NCBI GenBank assembly: GCA_001563335.1
Contig: LRSL01000031.1
Span: 1 to 55,693 of the forward strand
Direction: 5' to 3'
DNA from: Candidatus Thorarchaeota archaeon SMTZ1-45
GTDB lineage: Archaea > Asgardarchaeota > Thorarchaeia > Thorarchaeales > Thorarchaeaceae
DNA length: 55,693 nucleotides
In this document: piece after piece, positions 1 to 10,030 of the stretch
Layout: every line of letters starts with the position of its first letter
Numbering within the stretch: position 1 is the stretch's first letter
Notes under the pieces: model-generated
Databases searched by the model: none
Seen by the model: only the letters and a program-made list of their open reading frames with translations
What the model was told of the DNA's origin: nothing
Made by a program: the position numbers and the translations under genes

Positions 1-3000
1 ATCATGATCCCAATGTCTACTTTGAAGGAGAATGGAAGTTCGGGCTCTGTGTTGAGGACACATGGGATTACACAAATTATCTCGATAGAGATGGACCTGG
101 TTATGTCTACTTTGATCTAACCCAAGAAGGCACTGTTAGTTATTCGACTTACTTTCAGTTTGATGTATATTCTGGCGAGTGGGATGAGATAGTGCCAGGT
201 GAATGGACAGAGGACTATTCTTCTACATGGACATTTTCAACAAGCAGTTATCTAGAAATGAATAGATGGTATCCTGCTAGTAGAATTCAAGGTGACGTGA
301 AGCATTTTGTTGAATATATTGTATATAATTTCGCTCCGGTAGCTAATCCTATTCTTGGAGATACAGTCTATGCAGGGGAGAGCATAGCTTTCGAAGGCTA
401 TGCTATTGACCCCGAGAGAGACAGCATTGGGTTGCAGTGGGATATGGACTATGGCTCATCTTTTACTATTGACGCTTGTTCTCAGAGTCCAGTCTTTGCA
501 TATACTACGCCTGGAACCTACACGGTGGCGTTTAGGGCTATTGATCTCTATGGAGCAACGAGTGAAATCCAGACAGCAACTGTTGTGGTACTTGCAGATA
601 TAGACACTGATGGTGATGGTATTAGCAACAGCATGGACGACGACGATGATAATGATGGCTTATTAGATGTTGATGAAGAGAGCCTTGGAACCGATCCATT
701 GAGTCCAGATACTGATAATGACGGTTTCAGCGACGCCGATGAGGTCTTGGTCTACTTCAGCAACCCACTCATGAAAGGACCAATCTATATTGATGAGAAT
801 GCTGACTTCAAGGCCTTTGGATTCGAGGGGGAGGGTACTCAACTGGAACCATTTATCATTGAGAATCTAGTTATAGAAACATCAACCATCAATCTAATTC
901 ATATTCAGGATACGACGGCCTACTTTGAGATTCGCAACTGCGAGCTCGATGGTCTTGGCGGAGAGTATTATGGGATTTATTTGCTCAATGTGCAGAATGC
1001 TAATGTAAGCTGGAACATAGTACAGAACTGCTATACTGGTTACATGCTCGAGAACACACACAACTCATCCCTTGAACATAATTGGGCGCACCACACAAGC
1101 TATGATTATCATTTAACGGCGAGCAAGGAAAACACGCTATCATGGAATCGTGGTACAACATGCTCCGTAGCATGCTACCTCTTGGATGCAGACAGCTCGA
1201 ATAACACTCTCAGTGATAACACAGCTGATCAGGGATTCTACTGCTATCATGTCGTAAGCTCCTCGAATAACACTTTCTTGAGGAACACCGCCACAGATAC
1301 AGACACCTGCTTCTTTATTGAATCATCATTCAATAATACTTTACGAGATAACACTCTTCTAGGGGGAATGTATGGATTTCGACTCGAAGATTGCAGGAAT
1401 CACACACTGTCAGGCAATACTATGTACTTCTCGACCTATGCGTACTACCTCAAAGACTCTGAATACAATACACTTGAAGCCAATGATGCTGAAGAAGCGG
1501 TCTATGGTTTCTACCTGCTTCGTAACTCTTTCAATGAGATCTCAGACAATATAGTCACTGGGTGTGAAAACGGCATAACATTGGAGAATTGCGAGTACAA
1601 CAGACTCTCAGGGAACACCATTAGCAATTGCTGGATTGGTATTGATCTCAACAATGTGGATGAATGTAACATTACAGGGAATCATGTTGAGGTGAATCAT
1701 GTTGGCATAGCCCTTGTAGAATCTAGAGATTCAACTTTGTTGGACAATGATGTCTTCTATTCTAGCTATGCTGGTTTTGTACTCACCATGTCTTCCGATT
1801 GTCTAGTTGAGTGGAATAATGCTTCTGGATGCTTAACTGGTTTCCAAATTGAAGTGAGCTCCTCCAACCTTTTATCTCACAACACAGTGATTATTGACTA
1901 TACTCAACATTTGGTTTTTTATAGGGGTTTTTGGTTGTTATGGTCAGACAAAAACACATTGTTTGATAACATCGTAATAGCAGATGTTGCCTCCACATGT
2001 TACAGTTTTTCATTGGAAAATAGCAATGAAAATACACTCACAAGGAATAATATCACTAGCAAAATCGATGTATATGTCTTAGAATACTCTCACTCATGCT
2101 ACGGTTTCAATGTTGACACTAGTCATGGCAATGATATCAGATATAACAACATCAGCATTAGTTTTCACTATTTCTCGGAACCCACCAGAGGTTATGCTTA
2201 TGGTGTATACTTGTTCTCATCACAGAACTGCACTATATCAAATAATGACATACGAATTCTCATGGCCGCTGGGAATGGAAATACAGAGGGATATGATATC
2301 TATCTTCTGAATTGTTGGAACACCACAATAGCATTCAACAATGTCACATCTGACCTCGGTAGTGGCATTGGTTTTGGAATATATCTTCACATCTCTTCTA
2401 ACACTATAATTCTAGATAACATATTACTTCAGAACGATAATGGTGTCTATCTAAGAGACTCATCATACAACTTAATCTATCACAATATGTTTTTGGACAA
2501 TCAACATGGAGCATTTCTATCAGGTACATGCATTAGCAACTATTGGCATCATCAAATTCTTTTAGAGGGCAATTTCTGGTCTGACTACCTTGGATTTGAT
2601 GATGGAAGTGGAACCGGCAAACACGCTTTAGCTGGTGACGGAATAGGAGATACTGAATTACCCGCAGCAGGACTTGATAATTACCCACTCATAGAGCCGT
2701 TGACTACTCTGACAACTGTGTATCAGGACGAGAATACTGAAGTCACGGTTGCATTTCATGACGTTTCCGAAACCGGCACCACTGAAGTCGTTGTGAGCGA
2801 TACTGGTCCTGATCCTGAACAAGGCTTTCGGCTAGTCGGTCAGTATTATGATATCACCAGCACAGTTAGTTGTTCTGGGACAATCACAATAGCAATTCCC
2901 TATGATGAAAGCGCCGTTGAAAATGAGGCACTCCTTCTGCTTGAACACTGGGATGAGGACCTTCAGCAATGGGTTGATGTGACCACTTGGGTTGACACTG

Positions 3001-6000
3001 AGAACAACATCATCTTCGGAGAAACAACAAGCCTCTCAAAGTTTGCCCTAATGGAGCTAACTCACATTTACATTGATGGTGATGACGACTTTAGAACGCA
3101 AGCGGCCAAGTATGGTTGGCCAGGGTCAGGCACCGACATCAGTCCATTCATCATCAATGGATTTGTCTTTTCTGATTCTGAATTCAATCTTATTCATGTT
3201 CAAGATACTACGGTATACTTTGAGATTCATAACTGCGAGCTCGATGGTCTAACTCAGGACTACTATGGGATGTATCTACTAAATGTTCAGAACGCCAAGG
3301 TGAGCGACAATGTGATAGAGAACTGCAAGGTCGGCATCTTTCTGCATGCAATCCAACATAGCATCATCGAGAGGAATTGGGTTCACAATTGTGTCACGGG
3401 TATCAACTTGAGAAGCACATCCAACCTACTGCTCTCCAACAATCAGGTGTACGACAACAGCGTATATGGGATTAATGTTCATTCTGTAGATAGTGCCATC
3501 TTTTCTGACAATACCATATCTGACAATGCGCAATTTGGGTTGTACATCTATAATTCCAATAGTCTACTGTTCTCAAAGAATCTCATAACAAGAAACGAAA
3601 AGTATGCCTTCTATCTAGATAGATCTATTGATATCCAGTTTTGTGAAAATACAGTTTCCCATAACTCTCGGATGGGAGTCTTCCTCGCAAGGTCTAATCA
3701 TACGCTTATCGCTGAGAACTCTATTCACGATAATCAAGAACATGGGATTCAGTTTTCAGTATCGTGCGATAATACAATCATTGGAAACACTATTTATAGC
3801 AATATAGCGTCTGGAATCTATCTGGGAGGTTCTTCTTCAAATATTCTCTCCCATAACACGATTTATGGCAACTCTGGGCGTGGAATTTGCCTCTATGGTG
3901 GCACCGGCAACATCCTTTCTGATAATGATGTTTATGATAACATGCAGATTGGCATATACATGGACAATTCCAAAAACACCACCTTCTCATATAACATGAT
4001 CCTCAATAACGGCCATTATGGCATTTTAATACAATCAGCTTGCAATAATACCTTCTCTTGGAATACCATCAGTGATAACGCCAACATCGGATTTTTCCTG
4101 TACGTTAGCTGTAAAAACAATACCATCTTTAGTAATACTGTCTATAATAACGCAGGCCTTGGTATCTACCTGTATAATGATAGCAGCAACAATACGATCT
4201 CGAGCAATACAATCAGCAATCAGCAAAACCATGTTGGGATTCAGCTCTCTGTTTCTAGCAATAATAACACACTGTTCAACAATACCATCTCTCAAAACTA
4301 CTGTGGCATCAGAGTCACCACAGGGAGTAATTACAATATCCTCATGGAAAACACCGTTACCGACAACCGCAATCTGGGTATCTCAATAGAGGACAGCTCG
4401 TTCAATCAGCTTACTGGCAACCAAGTGACAGGTTGTCCAACAGGATTTCTTCTGTATATAGGTCGGAACAACACTCTGTCTGGGAACACCTTCGAACTCC
4501 TTAACCATGATGCTAGTCTTAATCAGATCTTCGGGTTCAATCTATCCTGGTGCCCTAATACCACCCTGTCCGGAAACATTGTCAACATTCCCATCAGTGT
4601 TTCTGTAGTCGAGTCAATGGACGTTCACATAGCAGGTTTCTATCTGCAATGGTGTTCTAACGCAACTATAATAGCAAACATCATTGACATATCGGTGAGC
4701 TTCTTCGGCCAGGGCTCATCCAATCCCTATGGTTTCATTATGCTTGCGTGTTATGATTGCAAGTTAATCGGGAATAGTGTCACGCTAGGGTTCCAAGGTG
4801 ACGTGTTTGGTTACTACATGGGCATGCATCTAGAGTGGTCCCATCGTAACTCACTATCTGGAAACGAGATTAGCATTTCTGCTGTCAATCCTCCCGCGAA
4901 CTTTGAGGCGTTCTGTATACGAATGATCCAGTGTGAAGATAATATTCTGTCAGGAAACGCTGTTCTCTATGACGCCACTGGTCATGTTGTAGGGATCTAT
5001 CTTGGATGGAGTGACCATAACGAAGTATATGGCAACATGCTCACTGGGTGCGAAGATGGCATAGGACTGCTGAACTGCGAAGATAACATTGTATCTGGTA
5101 ATACTGTTGCAAGTTGCTTCGCATGTGGCATCAACCTTGTCGATTGTGCGAATATTGCCCTTCATGAAAACACAGTTATCGACTGTCACACCGGCATCGG
5201 GCTGTGGAACGGACACCACAACACTTTGTTTGGGAACTGGGTTGACGTGATTGATTATGACTTGGGCTTTGATGAAATAATTGGAGTCCTCCTTTCTGGG
5301 TGTCAAAATTGCATACTCACGATTAACTCTGTCACCTTCGGCATCGAACATGGGTCACCTTCAGCAACTTACTCCTTCGAGTCTGGATCTCTCGACGGAT
5401 TCGTATTGGACAATTGCGACAATGCCACGTTAACAACCAATAAGGTAAGACTCTGGGGGTCTGTCCTAGGGTCCCTCACTGGGTTTTCGTTGACTGCGTG
5501 TCAGAACCATACCTTATCAAGAAACAAAGTTGAGTTCATTAGAGGAATCACAGTTTATGGCGATGGGTTTTCGTTGTTAGACTGTCATAATAACACGTTA
5601 GTCTATAATGATATCACCTTCTCGGGCGTGAGCAACGACTTCACGTTTGATGGCAGTGGGTTTTCGTTATTGGGGTGTCATAATAACACCGTATCAGAAA
5701 ACGATGTTCTCTTCCGTAGAATCTATGGCTTTGCTGACGGGTTCTCGTTGGAGAGCTGTCACAATAACATGATAACAGACAATGAGATCTTCTTTCAGAA
5801 TAACTTCTTCGGCTCCGTCAGTGCATTTTCGTTGGAGGGCTGTTACAATAACACGCTAGTAGGCAACGAGGTCATCACCAATGGTTTTAGGATATCTAGC
5901 GTCTTTGACGGATTTTCATTATCGGGTTGCCACAATAATACAATCATAGGCAATGGTATCCTCTTTTGCTGGGAAAGAAGTCTGGGCTCAGTCCAACACG

Positions 6001-7862
6001 GTTTTCACAGCGGGTTTTCATTTTCGAGCTGTCACAATAACACGTTAATAAACAACATTGTCCAGTTCTATTATTTAGCTAGTGGGGTTATGGTTTCTGG
6101 TGATGGGTTTTTGTTGTCGGGGTGTCAGAATAATGTGTTATTAGACAATCTTTACTTATTCCAAACCAGTGCACATGATGGAGTCACAGTTTCTGTTGAT
6201 GGATTTTTGTTGTCGGGGTGTCAGAATAACATGCTAACAGGAAATCTGGCTTCCATTAACCTTGAAATTCAGGGCGGTGTCTTCAACGGTGCTGGATACC
6301 ACTTATTCGAGTGCCAGAGCAATACCTTGTTGAACAACTCAGTAGACCTTCAAGGCATCATCGATAATGGCGTCTTTAACGGATTTTGTTTGGAATATTC
6401 CAGTGTTAATTCCTTGACTAATAATACAGCCACCAATAATTATCATGGGTTTTATTTGACGCGTTCCAGTGCTAATACCTTGATTAACAATACAGCCACC
6501 AGTAATGCTATAGGATTCTGTTTGCTTTATTGTGTGCATACAATAATTGATGGACTTGAGGGAGCAAGCAAGATTGAGGGAGGTAATGGTGAATTAGCAG
6601 GAGTCATGCTCTACGATTGCAGTGATGTTACGATTCGGGATTATTGGATCAGGGGCTTTGAAACTGGAATAGAGGTTCATAGTTGTACTGGCGGCACAAT
6701 TAGTGTTAACCACATGATAGATAATAGCATTGCGGTTTCTCTAGCCAGGACAACACAGATGACGATAGTAAGAAACATATTCAGTGAGAACGACATAGGC
6801 CTTCAAGCTGACTTTTCATCTATTGACAACAACATCTACCTCAATCTCTTCATGAGTAATGGCCAGCAGGTTTGTGATACTGGTAGTAACACATGGCACT
6901 TCATTGATACGGAATCTGGTCAGCTCTTGGGCAACTTCTGGAACAACTACTTGGGTTTAGCTGATGGAAGTGGCGGAAGAGTTGAGGGAGATGGCATTGG
7001 AGACACCAATCTCCCACATGAGGAAGGGGATGATTTTCCGCTAATAGACCCATCAATTGCTATGAAGTATGGACCATTACCGATTGGAAACGACTGGTGG
7101 CAAGCAGGGGGTTATCTCATTTGGCGAGGTGGATGGTCTCTAGTGGAGATTAAAGTCACTGACCCTCTTGGCCATGCCATCAACAGCACCACGAACGAGA
7201 TTGGACTGAACGCATGGTACTTCGAAGAAATCCAAGCAGATGGCACAACTAACGTACTCGTCATGATTGTTGTCCCAGTCCCTCTGAACCCCTATCCTCA
7301 GGAAGTCTTCACGTTTGAGATGACTGCTCTGGATGACCTCACCTACTCCATGGAGTGGTTTGTGAGCTATGGGGACTCTGTCAGTGGGATTGGTGGCGAG
7401 GTTCTCTTTATACGAACGGTTGAAGATGCTCCGCTCACAGCTGGTCAGACGCGACTAGTTGAAACGGAACTTGAAATGACCCCTGAGGGCGTGGAGGTTT
7501 CAGCTGTTGCACAGTACGACTTTGGAGGATTTCTCCGCCCCATCAAGCCAGACGGGACCAGTTGGTTCAAACAGGGGATGTCAATCCCTGTGAAGTTCCA
7601 GCTCTTTGACGAGGATGGTAATCCAGATAGCACTGCACATGCGACCCTTGACCTGGCCATGGTGATTGACGGGGTGGTAGGTGACTTCATGCCTGCTGAC
7701 TCGACATCACCCGTTGACACTTCCAACGTGTTTAGGTATGACGAGAAGAAGGAGCAGTATGTCTTCAATCTCAACACTATGGACCTGGCTGCTGGAATCT
7801 ATGTCCTACGGATAACGCTTGATGATGGGCAGCAGTTCACAATCCAGATTGAGATCAGATAG
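1..7862 (+). CDS. Giant secreted NosD-type parallel beta-helix protein (5' partial)
   Basis: The frame is open from base 3 to the stop at 7862, so the gene starts outside the window; the GTG at 192 is only the first internal start codon. Over 2,600 residues are visible. In order: unknown N-terminal segment; PKD-like domain (about nt 340-600); Asp-rich calcium-binding thrombospondin-3-like repeats (about 598-760, DTDGDG, DDDDDNDG); first NosD/periplasmic-copper-binding-like beta-helix (about 780-2690) closing with GNFWSDYLG and GDGIGDT; Ig-like linker (about 2700-3060); second, longer beta-helix (about 3060-7060) closing the same way; C-terminal domain with a PVKFQL (PxKF-like) motif. Repeats are Asn-rich (NNTL, GN.I). 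No C-terminal membrane helix or sorting motif is visible, so it is probably secreted or held non-covalently at the surface. Ligand unknown; carbohydrate binding or adhesion is inference. Confidence 0.9.
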   Translation, partial: HDPNVYFEGEWKFGLCVEDTWDYTNYLDRDGPGYVYFDLTQEGTVSYSTYFQFDVYSGEWDEIVPGEWTEDYSSTWTFSTSSYLEMNRWYPASRIQGDVKHFVEYIVYNFAPVANPILGDTVYAGESIAFEGYAIDPERDSIGLQWDMDYGSSFTIDACSQSPVFAYTTPGTYTVAFRAIDLYGATSEIQTATVVVLADIDTDGDGISNSMDDDDDNDGLLDVDEESLGTDPLSPDTDNDGFSDADEVLVYFSNPLMKGPIYIDENADFKAFGFEGEGTQLEPFIIENLVIETSTINLIHIQDTTAYFEIRNCELDGLGGEYYGIYLLNVQNANVSWNIVQNCYTGYMLENTHNSSLEHNWAHHTSYDYHLTASKENTLSWNRGTTCSVACYLLDADSSNNTLSDNTADQGFYCYHVVSSSNNTFLRNTATDTDTCFFIESSFNNTLRDNTLLGGMYGFRLEDCRNHTLSGNTMYFSTYAYYLKDSEYNTLEANDAEEAVYGFYLLRNSFNEISDNIVTGCENGITLENCEYNRLSGNTISNCWIGIDLNNVDECNITGNHVEVNHVGIALVESRDSTLLDNDVFYSSYAGFVLTMSSDCLVEWNNASGCLTGFQIEVSSSNLLSHNTVIIDYTQHLVFYRGFWLLWSDKNTLFDNIVIADVASTCYSFSLENSNENTLTRNNITSKIDVYVLEYSHSCYGFNVDTSHGNDIRYNNISISFHYFSEPTRGYAYGVYLFSSQNCTISNNDIRILMAAGNGNTEGYDIYLLNCWNTTIAFNNVTSDLGSGIGFGIYLHISSNTIILDNILLQNDNGVYLRDSSYNLIYHNMFLDNQHGAFLSGTCISNYWHHQILLEGNFWSDYLGFDDGSGTGKHALAGDGIGDTELPAAGLDNYPLIEPLTTLTTVYQDENTEVTVAFHDVSETGTTEVVVSDTGPDPEQGFRLVGQYYDITSTVSCSGTITIAIPYDESAVENEALLLLEHWDEDLQQWVDVTTWVDTENNIIFGETTSLSKFALMELTHIYIDGDDDFRTQAAKYGWPGSGTDISPFIINGFVFSDSEFNLIHVQDTTVYFEIHNCELDGLTQDYYGMYLLNVQNAKVSDNVIENCKVGIFLHAIQHSIIERNWVHNCVTGINLRSTSNLLLSNNQVYDNSVYGINVHSVDSAIFSDNTISDNAQFGLYIYNSNSLLFSKNLITRNEKYAFYLDRSIDIQFCENTVSHNSRMGVFLARSNHTLIAENSIHDNQEHGIQFSVSCDNTIIGNTIYSNIASGIYLGGSSSNILSHNTIYGNSGRGICLYGGTGNILSDNDVYDNMQIGIYMDNSKNTTFSYNMILNNGHYGILIQSACNNTFSWNTISDNANIGFFLYVSCKNNTIFSNTVYNNAGLGIYLYNDSSNNTISSNTISNQQNHVGIQLSVSSNNNTLFNNTISQNYCGIRVTTGSNYNILMENTVTDNRNLGISIEDSSFNQLTGNQVTGCPTGFLLYIGRNNTLSGNTFELLNHDASLNQIFGFNLSWCPNTTLSGNIVNIPISVSVVESMDVHIAGFYLQWCSNATIIANIIDISVSFFGQGSSNPYGFIMLACYDCKLIGNSVTLGFQGDVFGYYMGMHLEWSHRNSLSGNEISISAVNPPANFEAFCIRMIQCEDNILSGNAVLYDATGHVVGIYLGWSDHNEVYGNMLTGCEDGIGLLNCEDNIVSGNTVASCFACGINLVDCANIALHENTVIDCHTGIGLWNGHHNTLFGNWVDVIDYDLGFDEIIGVLLSGCQNCILTINSVTFGIEHGSPSATYSFESGSLDGFVLDNCDNATLTTNKVRLWGSVLGSLTGFSLTACQNHTLSRNKVEFIRGITVYGDGFSLLDCHNNTLVYNDITFSGVSNDFTFDGSGFSLLGCHNNTVSENDVLFRRIYGFADGFSLESCHNNMITDNEIFFQNNFFGSVSAFSLEGCYNNTLVGNEVITNGFRISSVFDGFSLSGCHNNTIIGNGILFCWERSLGSVQHGFHSGFSFSSCHNNTLINNIVQFYYLASGVMVSGDGFLLSGCQNNVLLDNLYLFQTSAHDGVTVSVDGFLLSGCQNNMLTGNLASINLEIQGGVFNGAGYHLFECQSNTLLNNSVDLQGIIDNGVFNGFCLEYSSVNSLTNNTATNNYHGFYLTRSSANTLINNTATSNAIGFCLLYCVHTIIDGLEGASKIEGGNGELAGVMLYDCSDVTIRDYWIRGFETGIEVHSCTGGTISVNHMIDNSIAVSLARTTQMTIVRNIFSENDIGLQADFSSIDNNIYLNLFMSNGQQVCDTGSNTWHFIDTESGQLLGNFWNNYLGLADGSGGRVEGDGIGDTNLPHEEGDDFPLIDPSIAMKYGPLPIGNDWWQAGGYLIWRGGWSLVEIKVTDPLGHAINSTTNEIGLNAWYFEEIQADGTTNVLVMIVVPVPLNPYPQEVFTFEMTALDDLTYSMEWFVSYGDSVSGIGGEVLFIRTVEDAPLTAGQTRLVETELEMTPEGVEVSAVAQYDFGGFLRPIKPDGTSWFKQGMSIPVKFQLFDEDGNPDSTAHATLDLAMVIDGVVGDFMPADSTSPVDTSNVFRYDEKKEQYVFNLNTMDLAAGIYVLRITLDDGQQFTIQIEIR
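5480..6240 (+). repeat. Coding tandem repeat GFxLxGCxNNTL
   Basis: Inside the second beta-helix the coding DNA repeats a module reading G-F-S-L-x-x-C-H/Q-N-N-T/M-L at about nine places, each followed by 20-40 variable residues. DNA copies resemble gggttttcgttg followed by ggtgtcataataaca. Each copy has a Cys just before the Asn pair, which in a beta-helix would stack as Cys and Asn ladders. High similarity at DNA level suggests recent expansion or gene conversion. Confidence 0.75.
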
Positions 7863-7868
7863 ACTCAA

Positions 7869-7912
7869 CACATCCCATGAGAAGTAATGGGTATTACTTG
7901 TGATGAGGTGTG
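7869..7912 (+). terminator. Long stem-loop after the beta-helix gene
   Basis: A perfect 7-bp stem AAGTAAT / ATTACTT with loop GGGT (7882-7899) is extended by an outer imperfect stem (7869-7881 with 7900-7912, CACA pairing TGTG and more). It starts 7 nt after the stop of the giant gene, in a convergent gap with the Lrp-like gene, which suits a bidirectional terminator or mRNA end structure. Confidence 0.55.
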
Positions 7913-7985
7913 ACCAGAAACAGGTCAACAGTGGAGATAATATCATGGTATACCATTTTCTATAGTTTATTCTAACTGTTGAAGA

Positions 7986-8945
7986 TTAAAGCCCCGCCTC
8001 ATTAATTAAGTCCCATAGATGAGCATTGAGCCGGTTTATACCATGAACAACCCTGGGATAGGATACAAAATCCTCTACAGACTCGGTGTAATCAGCTGCT
8101 TTAATCTCAGCAGCGATTGGAGGTCCTTTGCCAGGACGGTCAATGATCAGACCCACATCAATAATTGGTTCATTGGTTGTTATGCTTGCCCACCAGAATA
8201 GTTCCGGATATTTTTCGTGCAGTCCCATTATGATGTCCTGACCTGTCGTCTGAGCTTCATCGTAACAGATTCTCATCCTGTATTCCATATCGCCCAATGC
8301 AAAGACATCATAATAGACAGGAAAGTGGATACCACCACTCTCTTCTAGGTCTCGGAGGATTTTCCGCACCCGTCTGGGAGTGAATCCTGTGTACTGGGCA
8401 ATCTGGGAAACGGGCAGTCGAGAGTCATTTTCAGCTAAAGACTTCAATACACGTAACTGCTCACGGGTAAAGGTGACCCTCTTCCCTCTCGTGTTTAACA
8501 CATAGTTAGGTGGTTTGTTGGGAAAGAGAAAGAAAACAGGTCTCATCTCTACATTGGTCACACCATCAAGCTCTGATAGAAAACGTTTGAGCCCTAGAGT
8601 TTCACTCGCTCCCAACACGATTGCGTGATATTCATATCGTCTATCACTGGTACGATAGATTTCGACTACCATTGGTTTGCTGACGATCTGTTTCATTAAT
8701 TCTATCACATTCTCGGATCCATCGGTTGTGATAAAACCAACCACATTTTCAGCACCAAACGTTTCAAAGCTTACACATACACCAAACCTCCGAATCACTC
8801 CTCGCTGGCGAAGATTATTGATTCGGTTTTTGACTGTATTATCTGAAATATTGAATTTCTTTGCGAGTTCTTTGTATGGCATCCTAGCATTGCCACATAG
8901 TTCACATATCAGGGCCCAGTCCAGTGGATCCAATCTACTCACCAT
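7986..8945 (-). CDS. Tandem Lrp/AsnC-like transcription regulator
   Basis: A DNA-binding regulator with two winged-helix units. The first (residues about 5-50, LDPLDWALICEL then a helix-turn-helix with ELAKKF and NTVKNRINNL) is classic AsnC type. It is followed by an alpha/beta sensor-like stretch. A second HTH (about 160-202, LPVSQIAQYTGF and RRVRKILRDL) precedes another alpha/beta region. I place the start at the ATG at 8945 because Lrp proteins begin just before the LDxxD segment and because a TATA-like TTTAAAAA lies 40 nt upstream (8985-8993). The frame stays open to a GTG at 9086, which would add 47 residues. Single gene, convergent with the beta-helix gene. Effector and targets are unknown. 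Confidence 0.85.
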   Translation of the reverse strand: MVSRLDPLDWALICELCGNARMPYKELAKKFNISDNTVKNRINNLRQRGVIRRFGVCVSFETFGAENVVGFITTDGSENVIELMKQIVSKPMVVEIYRTSDRRYEYHAIVLGASETLGLKRFLSELDGVTNVEMRPVFFLFPNKPPNYVLNTRGKRVTFTREQLRVLKSLAENDSRLPVSQIAQYTGFTPRRVRKILRDLEESGGIHFPVYYDVFALGDMEYRMRICYDEAQTTGQDIIMGLHEKYPELFWWASITTNEPIIDVGLIIDRPGKGPPIAAEIKAADYTESVEDFVSYPRVVHGINRLNAHLWDLINEAGL

Positions 8946-9276
8946 ACTTCTACTGAGTTGAGAAACGATTCTTCTTTGCTGGATTTTTTTAAAGATGGCT
9001 CTTTGGGCTACCACGTTCCCTACAACTATTGCAGTTCTATACATCAGTTTGCTAATAAAACTGGCTCTATGTTGATTATTTCGCACAGTCTAAGATGGAA
9101 ATATGCTAATGAACCATACTTTTTGTCCTTCTTGGCTGAAACTACTTCCCGCTCCTTGATATTCCAGTGAGTAATACCTTAGAATGCAATGTACTAGTTG
9201 CAACGAGTGACCCTGTACATTGTTGACTAAGAGCAATCAGTCACCAAGTCGGTTCATTTTATGAAACTGATAGGAG
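8946..9276. other. Divergent intergenic region with inverted repeat
   Basis: This 331-nt gap separates the divergent Lrp-like and small secreted protein genes. Besides the TATA-like box at 8985-8993 it holds an inverted repeat CAATGTAC (9187-9194) / GTACATTG (9215-9222) with a 20-nt spacer, and GGAGGTGA at 9273-9280. I see no RNA gene or additional convincing ORF here. Confidence 0.5.
8985..8993 (-). promoter_or_regulatory. TATA-like box for the Lrp-like regulator
   Basis: The reverse strand reads TTTAAAAAA about 40 nt before the ATG at 8945, predicting a transcript start near 8962 and a short leader. This favours the shorter protein start. Confidence 0.4.
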
Positions 9277-9849
9277 GTGAGAAAGCTGAAAAAAATGTGT
9301 GTTGTATTAATCTTATTCGCATTATCACTAACCTTGGTCGTTGCCACACCTGTGCAAGCGAAGAAACACCTGATTGGGTCCATGGACTTGGAGTTTAATG
9401 TGCTTTGGCCTGGACCACAAACCGACATACCTGATTGGGTAGGAACCATTACTTTTGATGGTGATTCTACTGAATATGGTATGGCATTCTTTGCTTTTGG
9501 ATCAGGCAAACCATTTGGAGACAAGCCAACAGGAATGGCATTCTTCTTTGCTGAGATTTGGAAGATTTATGACTGGGTAGAGTTGATAACTTACATAGAC
9601 GATGAAGGCAATGTATTCCAATGGGTAGAGTATGGAGAGATACTCATGTGGGGATATGACTATGGCTTGACTAATCTGGCAAATAGCAAATATCATATGA
9701 ATGGCGACGTCCAATTTGACAACTTGTATGGTAAATATGCTGGGCGCAACGTGCACATGAGTGGCCTTATAGAGTGGCAAGTATTGGAAACTCCAGATGG
9801 CCCAGTGGTGGCACCCTACAAAGCACCCGGTACATTCCGAATCAACTAA
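9277..9849 (+). CDS. Small secreted protein of unknown function
   Basis: About 190 residues. The N-terminus has a basic start (RKLKK), a hydrophobic core (about residues 7-22) and a likely signal-peptidase site after TPVQA, so the mature protein begins near KKHLIG. The rest is rich in Trp, Tyr and Phe with alternating beta-type segments (FNVLWPG, FDGDSTEYGMAFFAFGSG, VHMSGLIEWQVLE), suggesting a small beta-sandwich or barrel outside the cell. The start is uncertain: GTG at 9277 overlaps the GGAGGTGA ribosome site and supplies the basic residues, while the ATG at 9295 lies 14 nt beyond it. Monocistronic, ended by a strong hairpin. I do not recognise the family. Confidence 0.75.
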   Translation: MRKLKKMCVVLILFALSLTLVVATPVQAKKHLIGSMDLEFNVLWPGPQTDIPDWVGTITFDGDSTEYGMAFFAFGSGKPFGDKPTGMAFFFAEIWKIYDWVELITYIDDEGNVFQWVEYGEILMWGYDYGLTNLANSKYHMNGDVQFDNLYGKYAGRNVHMSGLIEWQVLETPDGPVVAPYKAPGTFRIN

Positions 9850-9873
9850 TACACAGCAACTATGATACAAGCA

Positions 9874-9901
9874 GCCTCTTGAAGAATTCAAGAGGCCTTT
9901 T
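9874..9901 (+). terminator. Perfect hairpin with T-tract
   Basis: GCCTCTTGAA (9874-9883) pairs perfectly with TTCAAGAGGC (9887-9896) across a GAA loop and is followed by CTTTTCTCTCTT. It lies 25 nt after the stop of the secreted-protein gene and looks like an intrinsic terminator, which is unusual in archaea, where T-runs alone often suffice. Confidence 0.8.
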
Positions 9902-10030
9902 CTCTCTTCTACTTCCTGATTATACTCCACCGATCTTAAGGTAAAATGATAAGGCAGGGATTATGACCATTTGATTTGGCTTGCATTTCAGATATTGTAG
10001 AATAGGACAGAGTGTTAATGAGGTGAATCA

